In this document: piece by piece, positions 1 to 7,704 of the stretch | How positions within the stretch are numbered: position 1 is the stretch's first letter | Layout of the letters: each line of letters starts with the position of its first letter | Assembly: GCA_937967765.1 (NCBI GenBank) | Contig: CALCML010000107.1 | Coordinates: 1 to 8,670 of the forward strand | Direction of reading: 5' to 3' | Length of the DNA: 8,670 bases | Source: an uncultured Carnobacterium sp. | GTDB lineage: Bacteria > Bacillota > Bacilli > Lactobacillales > Aerococcaceae | The notes under the pieces: generated by a model | The model's input: only the letters and a program-made list of their open reading frames with translations | Database searches by the model: none | What the model was told of the DNA's origin: nothing | Position numbers and translations under genes: made by a program

Positions 1-1160
<1,160 letters not shown>

Positions 1161-1172
1161 CTATTGCAATAG
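1161..1172. promoter_or_regulatory. Perfect 12-bp palindrome in the dexB 5' region (candidate operator)
   Basis: CTATTGCAATAG is a perfect inverted repeat without a spacer. It ends 15 bases before the dexB start codon, just upstream of its ribosome binding site. Sugar-hydrolase genes of this group are usually controlled by LacI- or GntR-type repressors binding such sites, so an operator is plausible. No regulator gene is visible and the core does not match a consensus I can name. Confidence 0.35.
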
Positions 1173-1222
1173 TGATTACACCTTCATGATATCCCTAAAT
1201 CCGCATAAATACTATATGTTTT

Positions 1223-1237
1223 TCGAATACTATTCGA
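1223..1237. promoter_or_regulatory. 7-1-7 palindrome upstream of dexB (candidate operator)
   Basis: TCGAATACTATTCGA is a perfect inverted repeat of seven bases around one central base. It lies between the lrgB terminator and dexB, about 78 bases before the start codon. A TATAGT hexamer (minus strand, 1211-1216) lies just downstream and could be the -10 element, which would put the palindrome over the -35 region. No good -35 hexamer is visible, so activator dependence or a different promoter is possible. Confidence 0.35.
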
Positions 1238-1258
1238 TTAAATTTATATGACAAAGGC

Positions 1259-1299
1259 CAAAACAAAAGGAGAAAAAACAGAAATTCTGCTTTTTCTCC
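1259..1299 (-). terminator. Intrinsic terminator of lrgAB
   Basis: On the minus strand a 14-bp stem (1286-1299 with 1269-1282, one G-U pair) closes a three-base loop. It is followed by TTTTGTTTT. It starts 5 bases after the lrgB stop codon and isolates lrgAB from dexB. Confidence 0.85.
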
Positions 1300-1304
1300 A
1301 CTTC

Positions 1305-2000
1305 TTAAATAAACACTGCAAAAATTTGCGCACCTACTAAGGTGATAATTCCAGAAATCACGATGGATAACCCACTCATTGCACCTTCGACTTCTCCTAA
1401 TTGCATGGCACGTGCCGTCCCAATCGCATGGGAAGACGTTCCAATCGCAATCCCTTTCGCGACAGGATGCGTAATGCCTGTTACTTTACAGATGATTTCA
1501 CAGAACATATTTCCTAGAACACCTGTAAGAATAATCACCGCCACAGTAATCGTCACATAGCCGCCTGTCTCTTGAGACAAGCCCATTCCAATGGCAGTCG
1601 TAATTGATTTTGGCAATAAGGTTACGTATTCTTCGTGCGTCAAGTGGAAGAGCATTGATAACACCCAAACCGTGCATAAGCTCGTCAACACCCCCGCAGA
1701 GATCCCTGCGAAAATGGCTCCTTTATGTTTCTTCAATTGTTCAATTTGTTGATACAACGGAATCGCTAAACAAACCGTTGCAGGCGTTAAGAGATAACTT
1801 AAGCTATCCGCACTCGCATAATAGCTATCATAGTCGATATTAAAGACATTCAACACAATAATTACGAAAATAATCGCTACAAGTAGCGGGTTAAAGATTG
1901 GCCATTTATAACGGTCACGTAAAAATACGCCAATTTCAAAACCGATTATACTAATCACAAACCCGATTGTTGCTGTATTAAGAACGAGTTGATTTACCAT
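1305..2000 (-). CDS. lrgB: LrgB/CidB family membrane protein
   Basis: A 231-residue polytopic membrane protein of the LrgB family. It partners LrgA in a holin/antiholin-like system tied to murein hydrolase control and cell lysis; related pairs in other bacteria are reported to move pyruvate or glycolate. Family hallmarks are LLTPATVCLAIPLY (70-83), LPKSITTAIGM (129-139), ILTGVLGN (157-164) and the diagnostic GTSSHAIGTARAMQLGEVEGAMSGL (split around residues 187-211). Length is normal for the family. The ATG at 2000 lies inside the end of lrgA (23-base overlap), with GGAG six bases upstream, which suggests translational coupling. The gene ends 5 bases before a strong terminator. The family assignment is firm. 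Whether it acts in lysis or in metabolite export cannot be read from the sequence. No lytST regulator pair is in the window. Confidence 0.9.
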   Translation of the reverse strand: MVNQLVLNTATIGFVISIIGFEIGVFLRDRYKWPIFNPLLVAIIFVIIVLNVFNIDYDSYYASADSLSYLLTPATVCLAIPLYQQIEQLKKHKGAIFAGISAGVLTSLCTVWVLSMLFHLTHEEYVTLLPKSITTAIGMGLSQETGGYVTITVAVIILTGVLGNMFCEIICKVTGITHPVAKGIAIGTSSHAIGTARAMQLGEVEGAMSGLSIVISGIITLVGAQIFAVFI

Positions 2001-2349
2001 CTTGGGCTCCTTTCTCGAGGACGTATTGCGTTACTTTTCCTGAAACAATCATCACTACAAATGTCGTAATAATCGTGATGATAGATACTGGCACAATAAT
2101 ACGATGCAATTGATCCCACGATTCGATAATTCCAACGGCAGCCGGGATAAACATTAACGACATAATCTCGATTAAAAACGTCCCTGCTTGGTACACTTTT
2201 TCAATTTTAACAACACCCGTCATTAATAAAGCCATCATTAGAATGAGCCCATAAATGCTTGCTGGAATTGGAAGATGGATATAATATTTCATAATTTCAC
2301 CGATACAGGTCACAATCATGATCCAGCCAAACTGTTTAAAATATTTCAT
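1978..2349 (-). CDS. lrgA: LrgA/CidA family holin-like membrane protein
   Basis: A 123-residue small hydrophobic protein with about four membrane segments. It carries the LrgA/CidA signature LPIPASIYGLILMMALL (26-42) and the FIPAAVGI segment (67-74), then a hydrophobic helix (83-103) and a charged C-terminal tail. It is expected to oligomerise in the membrane with LrgB as a holin/antiholin-like or metabolite-transport pair. I chose the ATG at 2349 because AAAGGAGA lies five bases upstream and the protein then starts MKYFKQFG. An in-frame ATG at 2379 would add ten residues but has no ribosome binding site and sits in a likely leader structure. It is first in a two-gene operon with lrgB. Its length is normal. 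Confidence 0.87.
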   Translation of the reverse strand: MKYFKQFGWIMIVTCIGEIMKYYIHLPIPASIYGLILMMALLMTGVVKIEKVYQAGTFLIEIMSLMFIPAAVGIIESWDQLHRIIVPVSIITIITTFVVMIVSGKVTQYVLEKGAQDGKSTRS

Positions 2350-2364
2350 TAGATCTCCTTTAGT

Positions 2365-2391
2365 AAAAAAGCACCCCATTCAATCCGTGCT
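2365..2391 (-). promoter_or_regulatory. Weak hairpin plus U-tract in lrgA leader (possible attenuator)
   Basis: On the minus strand AGCAC (2387-2391) can pair with GTGCT (2370-2374) across a 12-base loop, followed by six T residues just before the lrgA ribosome binding site. A second small hairpin (TGGAAGAG/CTTTTCCA) lies upstream at about 2431-2450. The stem is short, so real termination here is uncertain. Confidence 0.25.
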
Positions 2392-2462
2392 CGAATCGCG
2401 TGAAGGTCTCTTTTGTCTATAAAAATTGAATCTGGAAAAGCATACTCTTCCAACTTGCCCTC

Positions 2463-2491
2463 ATAGTATATTCAAATGTATGGAAAGTCAA
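2463..2491 (-). promoter_or_regulatory. Promoter of lrgAB
   Basis: The -35 box TTGACT (2486-2491) and -10 box TACTAT (2463-2468) are separated by 17 bases. An overlapping TATACT gives a 15-base spacing. The predicted start near 2456 leaves a leader of about 105 bases before lrgA. It is the best promoter match between lysS and lrgA. Confidence 0.6.
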
Positions 2492-2561
2492 CTACAACAC
2501 TGTGAACATTCGTTACTTTTGGTGTTCTAAATCTGGCCTATTTACTTGAATCACTTTTCGA

Positions 2562-2581
2562 AATTATCATATATGATAATT
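2562..2581. promoter_or_regulatory. Perfect 20-bp palindrome (candidate operator)
   Basis: AATTATCATATATGATAATT reads the same on both strands. It lies about 70 bases upstream of the lrgAB -35 box. A related half-copy (AATTACCATATTTAGT, 12 of 16 bases the same) begins 16 bases further along the plus strand at 2578. AT-rich palindromes of this size often bind dimeric repressors such as ArsR- or MarR-type proteins. The half-sites point the opposite way from the classic Fur/PerR core, so I do not assign a regulator. Confidence 0.4.
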
Positions 2582-2591
2582 ACCATATTTA

Positions 2592-2605
2592 GTAATCGCG
2601 GTTAC
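2592..2605. promoter_or_regulatory. GTAATCGCGGTTAC near-palindrome
   Basis: A 14-bp inverted repeat with a central CGCG and one mismatched pair, next to the U-tract of the lysS terminator. The central CG is typical of LacI-family operators. Nothing else identifies it. Confidence 0.25.
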
Positions 2606-2607
2606 AC

Positions 2608-2644
2608 AAAAAAACACCCCGTCTAAGGCGAACCTTAAACAGGG
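2608..2644 (-). terminator. Intrinsic terminator of lysS
   Basis: On the minus strand CCCTGTTTAAGG (2633-2644) pairs with CCTTAGACGGGG (2617-2628) over a TTCG loop. TG and seven T residues follow. It begins 14 bases after the lysS stop codon. Confidence 0.9.
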
Positions 2645-2658
2645 CACTACATTCAATA

Positions 2659-4230
<1,572 letters not shown>

Positions 4231-4258
4231 TTATTGAAAGTATTTCAAGGCTTTTTGC

Positions 4259-5275
4259 TTAAATTTCTGCCAAGCGTTGTTTTTGACGTTCTTCACGCTC
4301 TAAATGTTCTACCACGAATTGGTCTAATAACGCTTCTACGGTTTGTAAATTCTCAGCTTCGTTGATGGCTACTTTTGTTTTAGAGGCACGTGGCACTCCT
4401 TTTAAGTAATAGCCTGCAAGCTTACGGAATTCTTTTGTTGCGACTGCTTCGCCTTTAAGGTTCGCAAGTCGTTGTAAGTGTAATTTTGCAATTTCAATTT
4501 TCTCTGAAACGGTATTTTCAGGAAGCAATTCGCCTGTTTCTAAATAATGAACTGTTTGACGAATCATCCATGGGTTTGCTAAGGCTGCACGTCCAATCAT
4601 AACGCCATCCACGCCTGCAATATCAATCATACGTTTGGCATCTTCTGGAGAGCGAACGTCCCCATTCCCGATTAAAGGAATACGCGTTAAGTTCTTCTTC
4701 ACTTCACCAAGGATTTCCCAGTCGGCTTTCCCGTCATACATTTGCACACGTGTACGCCCATGCATCGCAACAGCGCTAGCACCGGCACGTTCTGCAGCAA
4801 GGGCATTTTCAACCGCATATAAATGCTCGTGGTCCCATCCTGTACGCATCTTCACGGTCACAGGTTTATCGACTGCGTCTACAACCGCCGCCACCATTTC
4901 GTATACTTTATTTGGGTCTAGTAACCATTTCGCTCCGGCTTCTGCCTTAATGACTTTGTTTACAGGGCATCCCATGTTGATATCGATAATCGCCGCTTCT
5001 GTATTTTCAGCTACGTATTTCGCCGCTTCGACTAAAGTATCTTTATTACCACCCATGATTTGAACGCTCAGTGGATACTCGTTTGGCTCGATATGAAGCA
5101 TGCTTAATGTTTTCTCATTACGAAATTGAATCCCTTTGTCGCTGATCATTTCGCAAACGACTAAACCGGCACCGAATTCTTTTACAGTAACACGGAAAGC
5201 AGAGTTCGAAATCCCAGCCATTGGGGCCACAACTACGCTATTGTCAATTTGAATATCTCCAATTTTGAAACTCAT
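4259..5275 (-). CDS. dusB: tRNA-dihydrouridine synthase, DusB-type
   Basis: FMN-dependent enzyme that reduces uridines in the tRNA D-loop to dihydrouridine with NAD(P)H. The 338-residue protein has the TIM-barrel signatures in order: [14 protein letters not shown] (15-28), VQIMGGN (71-77), the catalytic loop [10 protein letters not shown] with Cys103, VKMRTGW (141-147), [11 protein letters not shown] (172-182), and the FMN-phosphate sites GNGDV (203-207) and GVMIGRA (224-230). A C-terminal helical tRNA-binding domain follows. I chose the ATG at 5275 because AAAGGAG lies six bases upstream; a TTG at 5293 has no ribosome binding site. The dusB-lysS order is common in Lactobacillales. It has its own likely promoter and a hairpin-bearing leader. 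The Dus family is certain; DusB-type rests on sequence pattern and gene order. Confidence 0.95.
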   Translation of the reverse strand: MSFKIGDIQIDNSVVVAPMAGISNSAFRVTVKEFGAGLVVCEMISDKGIQFRNEKTLSMLHIEPNEYPLSVQIMGGNKDTLVEAAKYVAENTEAAIIDINMGCPVNKVIKAEAGAKWLLDPNKVYEMVAAVVDAVDKPVTVKMRTGWDHEHLYAVENALAAERAGASAVAMHGRTRVQMYDGKADWEILGEVKKNLTRIPLIGNGDVRSPEDAKRMIDIAGVDGVMIGRAALANPWMIRQTVHYLETGELLPENTVSEKIEIAKLHLQRLANLKGEAVATKEFRKLAGYYLKGVPRASKTKVAINEAENLQTVEALLDQFVVEHLEREERQKQRLAEI

Positions 5276-5327
5276 CTTAATCTCCTTTTTCAATCTTTGA
5301 ATCGTCTATTATCCTCTAACTCAATCG

Positions 5328-5370
5328 AAAAGCACGAGCTGCATCACCAATAGTGAGTGCGACTCGTGCG
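5328..5370 (-). terminator. Stable hairpin with UUUU tail between the membrane cassette and dusB
   Basis: On the minus strand GCACGAG (5363-5369) pairs with CTCGTGC (5332-5338). The stem continues inside through GCA/TGC and TCAC/GTGA to a small loop, then TTTT. It may end the membrane-gene operon. However, the best dusB promoter lies upstream of it, so it could instead act as a leader attenuator for dusB. The U-tract is short, and a GATAAT (5308-5313) after the hairpin is an alternative dusB -10. Confidence 0.55.
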
Positions 5371-5397
5371 CTAAGTTCACTTATTTCTTGCCGGATT

Positions 5398-5406
5398 ATT
5401 GTACCA
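5398..5406 (-). promoter_or_regulatory. Extended -10 promoter upstream of dusB
   Basis: TGGTACAAT, the same extended -10 as in front of lysS, followed by the same AA. No good -35 is seen (ATGCAA at 17-base spacing). The start near 5391 would give a leader of about 115 bases containing the hairpin at 5328-5370. Confidence 0.45.
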
Positions 5407-5439
5407 TAACCCGCGCCTTCTTGCATTTGATTCCCCTTA

Positions 5440-5763
5440 TTAAAGGAGTCTCATCGAAAGCAGCAAGTACGTAATGAGGAATCCACCTGTTAAGACCAGC
5501 TGCCATCCCGTTTCTTTCACTGTTTTTAGTTGAAATGAAATCCAACTAAATAACGAAAAGCTAAGAATTAACCCCACTGCTGCCGCTGCGAGAATATACA
5601 GTATAAAAAGGAGCATTCGACCATCTAGTAAAAAATAGTTTGCCATCGCTAACATCGCAAAGAAAACTAAGCCCCATGAGATCCACATCAAGACCGTAGC
5701 GACCTTATGCATTTTTACTAATCCTGGTTGTTTTTCAAGACGATTTACTTCCATTAACATCAT
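5440..5763 (-). CDS. Small integral membrane protein, paralogue of its upstream neighbour
   Basis: I do not recognise this family. The protein is about 107 residues with three likely membrane segments (about 22-42, 50-76 and 87-104). A charged N-terminal stretch and a short loop KTVKETGWQL (80-89) separate them. The pattern VLMW near the first helix, then K(T/S)VK(E/D)T-WQL-LTG before the last, is shared with the 92-residue product just upstream, so the two look like a tandem duplication. There is no enzyme motif, lipobox or cleavable signal. The start is uncertain. ATG 5763 has AAAGG eight bases upstream, ATG 5754 has GAGG nine bases upstream, and a TTG at 5784 overlaps the preceding stop codon. 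Tight packing implies one operon with the two genes upstream. Confidence 0.75.
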   Translation of the reverse strand: MMLMEVNRLEKQPGLVKMHKVATVLMWISWGLVFFAMLAMANYFLLDGRMLLFILYILAAAAVGLILSFSLFSWISFQLKTVKETGWQLVLTGGFLITYLLLSMRLL

Positions 5764-5780
5764 CCTCAAAACCTTTTTTA

Positions 5781-6059
5781 TCAATATCTAATGACTCCAG
5801 TGAAGAGCAATAGCAAAAAGGTGAGCCAAGCGCCTGTAAGTAGTAGTTGCCACCATGTATCTTTAACCGATTTTTCTTCAAGTGCAATGAAAACATACAT
5901 CATGAAACTGACAAACGTCATAATCATGAAAATCGGCATAATGAAGATGGCAATCAATAGTCCTCCTGGGACACCACGACTGGTCTTGAAAATCCATTGT
6001 GGCACTAATCCAAGCCACATCAAGACTTCTGCAATACTTTTTGCTTTCTCTAGTTTCAT
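5781..6059 (-). CDS. Small integral membrane protein of unknown function
   Basis: A 92-residue hydrophobic protein of a family I do not recognise. A short charged start MKLEKAKS is followed by likely membrane segments at about 10-24, 32-59 and 71-89. The loop EEKSVKDTWWQL (61-72) resembles KTVKETGWQL of the next gene. The ATG at 6059 has GGAGG six bases upstream, which is decisive; a longer reading back to 6173 has no ribosome binding site and overlaps the upstream gene in another frame. It lies 16 bases after the 156-residue gene, and its TGA is followed within about 20 bases by the next start. It is likely co-transcribed and possibly part of a membrane complex with its neighbours, but that is inference. 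Confidence 0.8.
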   Translation of the reverse strand: MKLEKAKSIAEVLMWLGLVPQWIFKTSRGVPGGLLIAIFIMPIFMIMTFVSFMMYVFIALEEKSVKDTWWQLLLTGAWLTFLLLLFTGVIRY

Positions 6060-6075
6060 GAAAGACCTCCAACAA

Positions 6076-6546
6076 TTATCGAATATTTTGTTTCTGAATT
6101 TGTTTGGCAAGCGATCTTGGCGCAAGCGATAATAAGCAAATGCAAATTCCAAATAGGAACACCACTGACCCAATCACTTCAAAAATACTATTGAATTGCG
6201 AGAACACTCCAATCATGAGCGCCAATATGATGGCAGAAAAGCCAACCTTCCGAACAGCCTTTGCAGTTGCTCTATAATAGTCTTCAATGGTTTCAGGAGA
6301 GGCCGATGTATAATGCAACCGCTCAAGGTCCAGACGCGTTTTGCGCCAATAGTTCATCCCCATCCAGAAGCCACCGCCAATGGTCATCAATGAAAAGAGC
6401 AGTATAACGGCTGCACCAATTTGGTCCATGTTTTCAATAGTTTTTACAGACGGATCCATCTCTTGGAAGGTCGCCATCGTAACCACTAAACAAATAAATG
6501 AGATAAGGGTAAACCACCCTGCTTTGTTTGACACTTTTTGTTCCAT
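6076..6546 (-). CDS. Four-helix integral membrane protein of unknown function
   Basis: A 156-residue protein with four predicted membrane segments (about 11-26, 41-61, 101-118 and 121-142). Between helices two and three is a cytoplasmic-type loop of about 40 residues rich in Arg, Tyr and Glu (RKTRLDLERLHYT, 68-80). The C-terminus is basic. No catalytic or transporter motif is recognisable, and there is no clear similarity to the two smaller genes downstream. The ATG at 6546 has a perfect AAAGGAGG five bases upstream; an in-frame ATG at 6597 would lie within the prs terminator. It is the first gene of a three-gene cassette, with a promoter at 6571-6597 just after the prs terminator. Confidence 0.82.
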   Translation of the reverse strand: MEQKVSNKAGWFTLISFICLVVTMATFQEMDPSVKTIENMDQIGAAVILLFSLMTIGGGFWMGMNYWRKTRLDLERLHYTSASPETIEDYYRATAKAVRKVGFSAIILALMIGVFSQFNSIFEVIGSVVFLFGICICLLSLAPRSLAKQIQKQNIR

Positions 6547-6570
6547 ACGAACCTCCTTTATGTTAGCTTC

Positions 6571-6597
6571 AGTATAAACAAAAATGAGCCAAGGCAA
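6571..6597 (-). promoter_or_regulatory. Likely promoter of the three-gene membrane cassette
   Basis: TATACT (6571-6576) matches five of six -10 bases. TTGCCT (6592-6597) is a possible -35 at a short 15-base spacing and lies in the hairpin of the prs terminator. The start near 6564 would leave about 18 bases to the ATG, just enough for the ribosome binding site. Confidence 0.4.
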
Positions 6598-6613
6598 TAG
6601 CCTCGGCTCATTT
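6578..6613 (-). terminator. Intrinsic terminator of prs
   Basis: On the minus strand AAATGAGCCGAGGC (6600-6613) pairs with GCCTTGGCTCATTT (6582-6595) over a TATT loop. The last bases of the stem run into a T-rich tail. It lies about 18 bases after the prs stop codon. The plus strand also shows T-rich sequence after the stem, but no plus-strand gene approaches it. Confidence 0.9.
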
Positions 6614-6630
6614 ATTTTACTAATTCTTTA

Positions 6631-7608
6631 TTAATCTAAAATAGTAAATTTCTCGATAAACAACGGACTCACTGAACGGTTTTCGTGAATACGACGAATT
6701 GCTTCCGCCATTAATTGGTCAACGCTGATTTGAACAATCTTTCCGCCTGTTTTTTCTTCAGGAACTTCGATTGAGTCTGTTACGACTACTTCTTTAATCA
6801 CTGAGTTATTGATACGTTCTAGCGCTGGTCCAGATAATACAGCGTGCGTACAGCAAGCGTACACTTCAAGAGCACCTGCATCTTTAATTGCTTGTGCAGC
6901 AAGTGTGATTGTTCCAGCTGTATCAATCATGTCATCGATTAATACGGCAACTTTCCCTTTTACTTCACCGATGATGTTCATGACTTCTGCCACGTTAGCT
7001 TTCGGACGACGTTTATCAACAATCGCGATTGGTGCATGTAAGAACTCAGCCATTTTACGAGCACGAGTTACCCCACCGTGGTCAGGAGATACAACAACGA
7101 TATCTTTATCTTTGAAGTTGTTTTCTAAGAAGTGGTTCGCAAGAAGTGGAGCTCCTAATAAGTGGTCCACTGGAATGTCGAAGAACCCTTGAATTTGCGC
7201 TGCGTGTAAATCGAGTGTTAACACACGGTCTGCGCCTGCTTGAGTAATCATGTTTGCAACTAATTTTGCTGTGATTGGTTCACGAGATTGTGCTTTACGG
7301 TCTTGGCGAGCGTATCCATAGTAAGGAATAACAATGTTAATTGTTTTTGCACTCGCACGGCGTAATGCATCTACCATGATTAATAACTCCATTAAGTTAT
7401 CATTTACTGGATAAGAAGTTGATTGAACGATATACACATGGCAGCCACGTACACTTTCATCGATATTGATTTTGATTTCGCCATCGCTGAATTGAGTGAC
7501 AGAAACTTTACCAAGTTCTAAACCGACTTCTTCAGCAATCTTTGCCGCTAAAGGACGATTTGAGCTTAAAGCGAATATTTTTAAATTAGGATCGGAATAA
7601 TGTTCCAC
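6631..7608 (-). CDS. prs: Ribose-phosphate pyrophosphokinase (PRPP synthase)
   Basis: Cytoplasmic class I enzyme that transfers pyrophosphate from ATP to ribose-5-phosphate, making PRPP for purine, pyrimidine, histidine, tryptophan and NAD synthesis. The 325-residue length is normal. Visible hallmarks are FSDGEIKI (40-47), the ATP-site [10 protein letters not shown] (96-105), catalytic His135 in [19 protein letters not shown] (132-150), [14 protein letters not shown] (172-185), the flexible-loop KRR (199-201) and the PRPP loop DDMIDTAGT (225-233). The start is GTG at 7608, which fits the family N-terminus ([12 protein letters not shown]). The only ribosome binding site is a G-run (GGGGG) eight bases upstream, an unusual one. 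It lies downstream of glmU, a common Firmicute order, with its own promoter at 7642-7670. Confidence 0.97.
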   Translation of the reverse strand: MEHYSDPNLKIFALSSNRPLAAKIAEEVGLELGKVSVTQFSDGEIKINIDESVRGCHVYIVQSTSYPVNDNLMELLIMVDALRRASAKTINIVIPYYGYARQDRKAQSREPITAKLVANMITQAGADRVLTLDLHAAQIQGFFDIPVDHLLGAPLLANHFLENNFKDKDIVVVSPDHGGVTRARKMAEFLHAPIAIVDKRRPKANVAEVMNIIGEVKGKVAVLIDDMIDTAGTITLAAQAIKDAGALEVYACCTHAVLSGPALERINNSVIKEVVVTDSIEVPEEKTGGKIVQISVDQLMAEAIRRIHENRSVSPLFIEKFTILD

Positions 7609-7641
7609 AATGATAACCCCCGAAGTTTATTTTATAGTACT

Positions 7642-7670
7642 ATCATACCGTGTTTTGTTTAAATTTTGAA
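7642..7670 (-). promoter_or_regulatory. Promoter of prs
   Basis: TTCAAA (7665-7670) and TATGAT (7642-7647) are separated by exactly 17 bases. The start near 7635 gives a leader of about 27 bases. A5T5 tracts lie just upstream. Confidence 0.6.
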
Positions 7671-7678
7671 TATTTTTG

Positions 7679-7704
7679 CTAAAAATTTTTGGAAAAATTT
7701 TTAG
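7679..7704. repeat. Paired A5T5 tracts upstream of the prs promoter
   Basis: AAAAATTTTT occurs twice, 12 bases apart, inside a larger inverted repeat (CTAAAAATTTTT-GG-AAAAATTTTTAG) that includes the glmU stop codon. Relative to the predicted prs start the tracts lie near -46 to -67, where RNA polymerase alpha subunits contact UP elements. An all-AT stem with a two-base loop is an unlikely terminator, so a promoter-activating or DNA-bending role is more plausible. Confidence 0.4.

Noticed and set aside
1342..1843. Plus-strand ORFs opposite lrgB
   Set aside because: Shadows of a well-supported LrgB frame.
2562..2581. Fur or PerR box
   Set aside because: The half-sites ATTATCA and TGATAAT are in the reverse order to the known TGATAAT-N-ATTATCA arrangement.
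4234..4248. Inverted repeat TTGAAA-GTA-TTTCAA between dusB and lysS as a terminator
   Set aside because: Six AT-rich pairs and no T-run directly after it on the minus strand; too weak to call.
4635..5063. Plus-strand ORF of 142 codons
   Set aside because: It is the antisense shadow of dusB and covers the catalytic Cys loop on the other strand; Ser/Ala-rich with no recognisable fold or ribosome binding site.
5276..5293. TTG start six codons upstream for dusB
   Set aside because: No ribosome binding site; the bases form the AAAGGAG that serves the ATG at 5275.
5791..6132. Plus-strand ORF and a second minus frame (5878-6075) over the 92-residue membrane gene
   Set aside because: Neither has a ribosome binding site; the frame starting at 6059 has GGAGG, a hydrophobic pattern and similarity to its neighbour.
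6060..6173. N-terminal extension of the 92-residue gene
   Set aside because: It would overlap the upstream 156-residue gene and lacks a ribosome binding site, while ATG 6059 has a strong one.
6809..7192. Plus-strand ORF of 127 codons opposite prs
   Set aside because: Shadow of prs, which has all its active-site motifs in the minus frame.
7679..7704. AT-only inverted repeat as the glmU terminator
   Set aside because: No GC pairs in the stem core and a two-base loop make a working intrinsic terminator unlikely; an UP-element role fits the position better.
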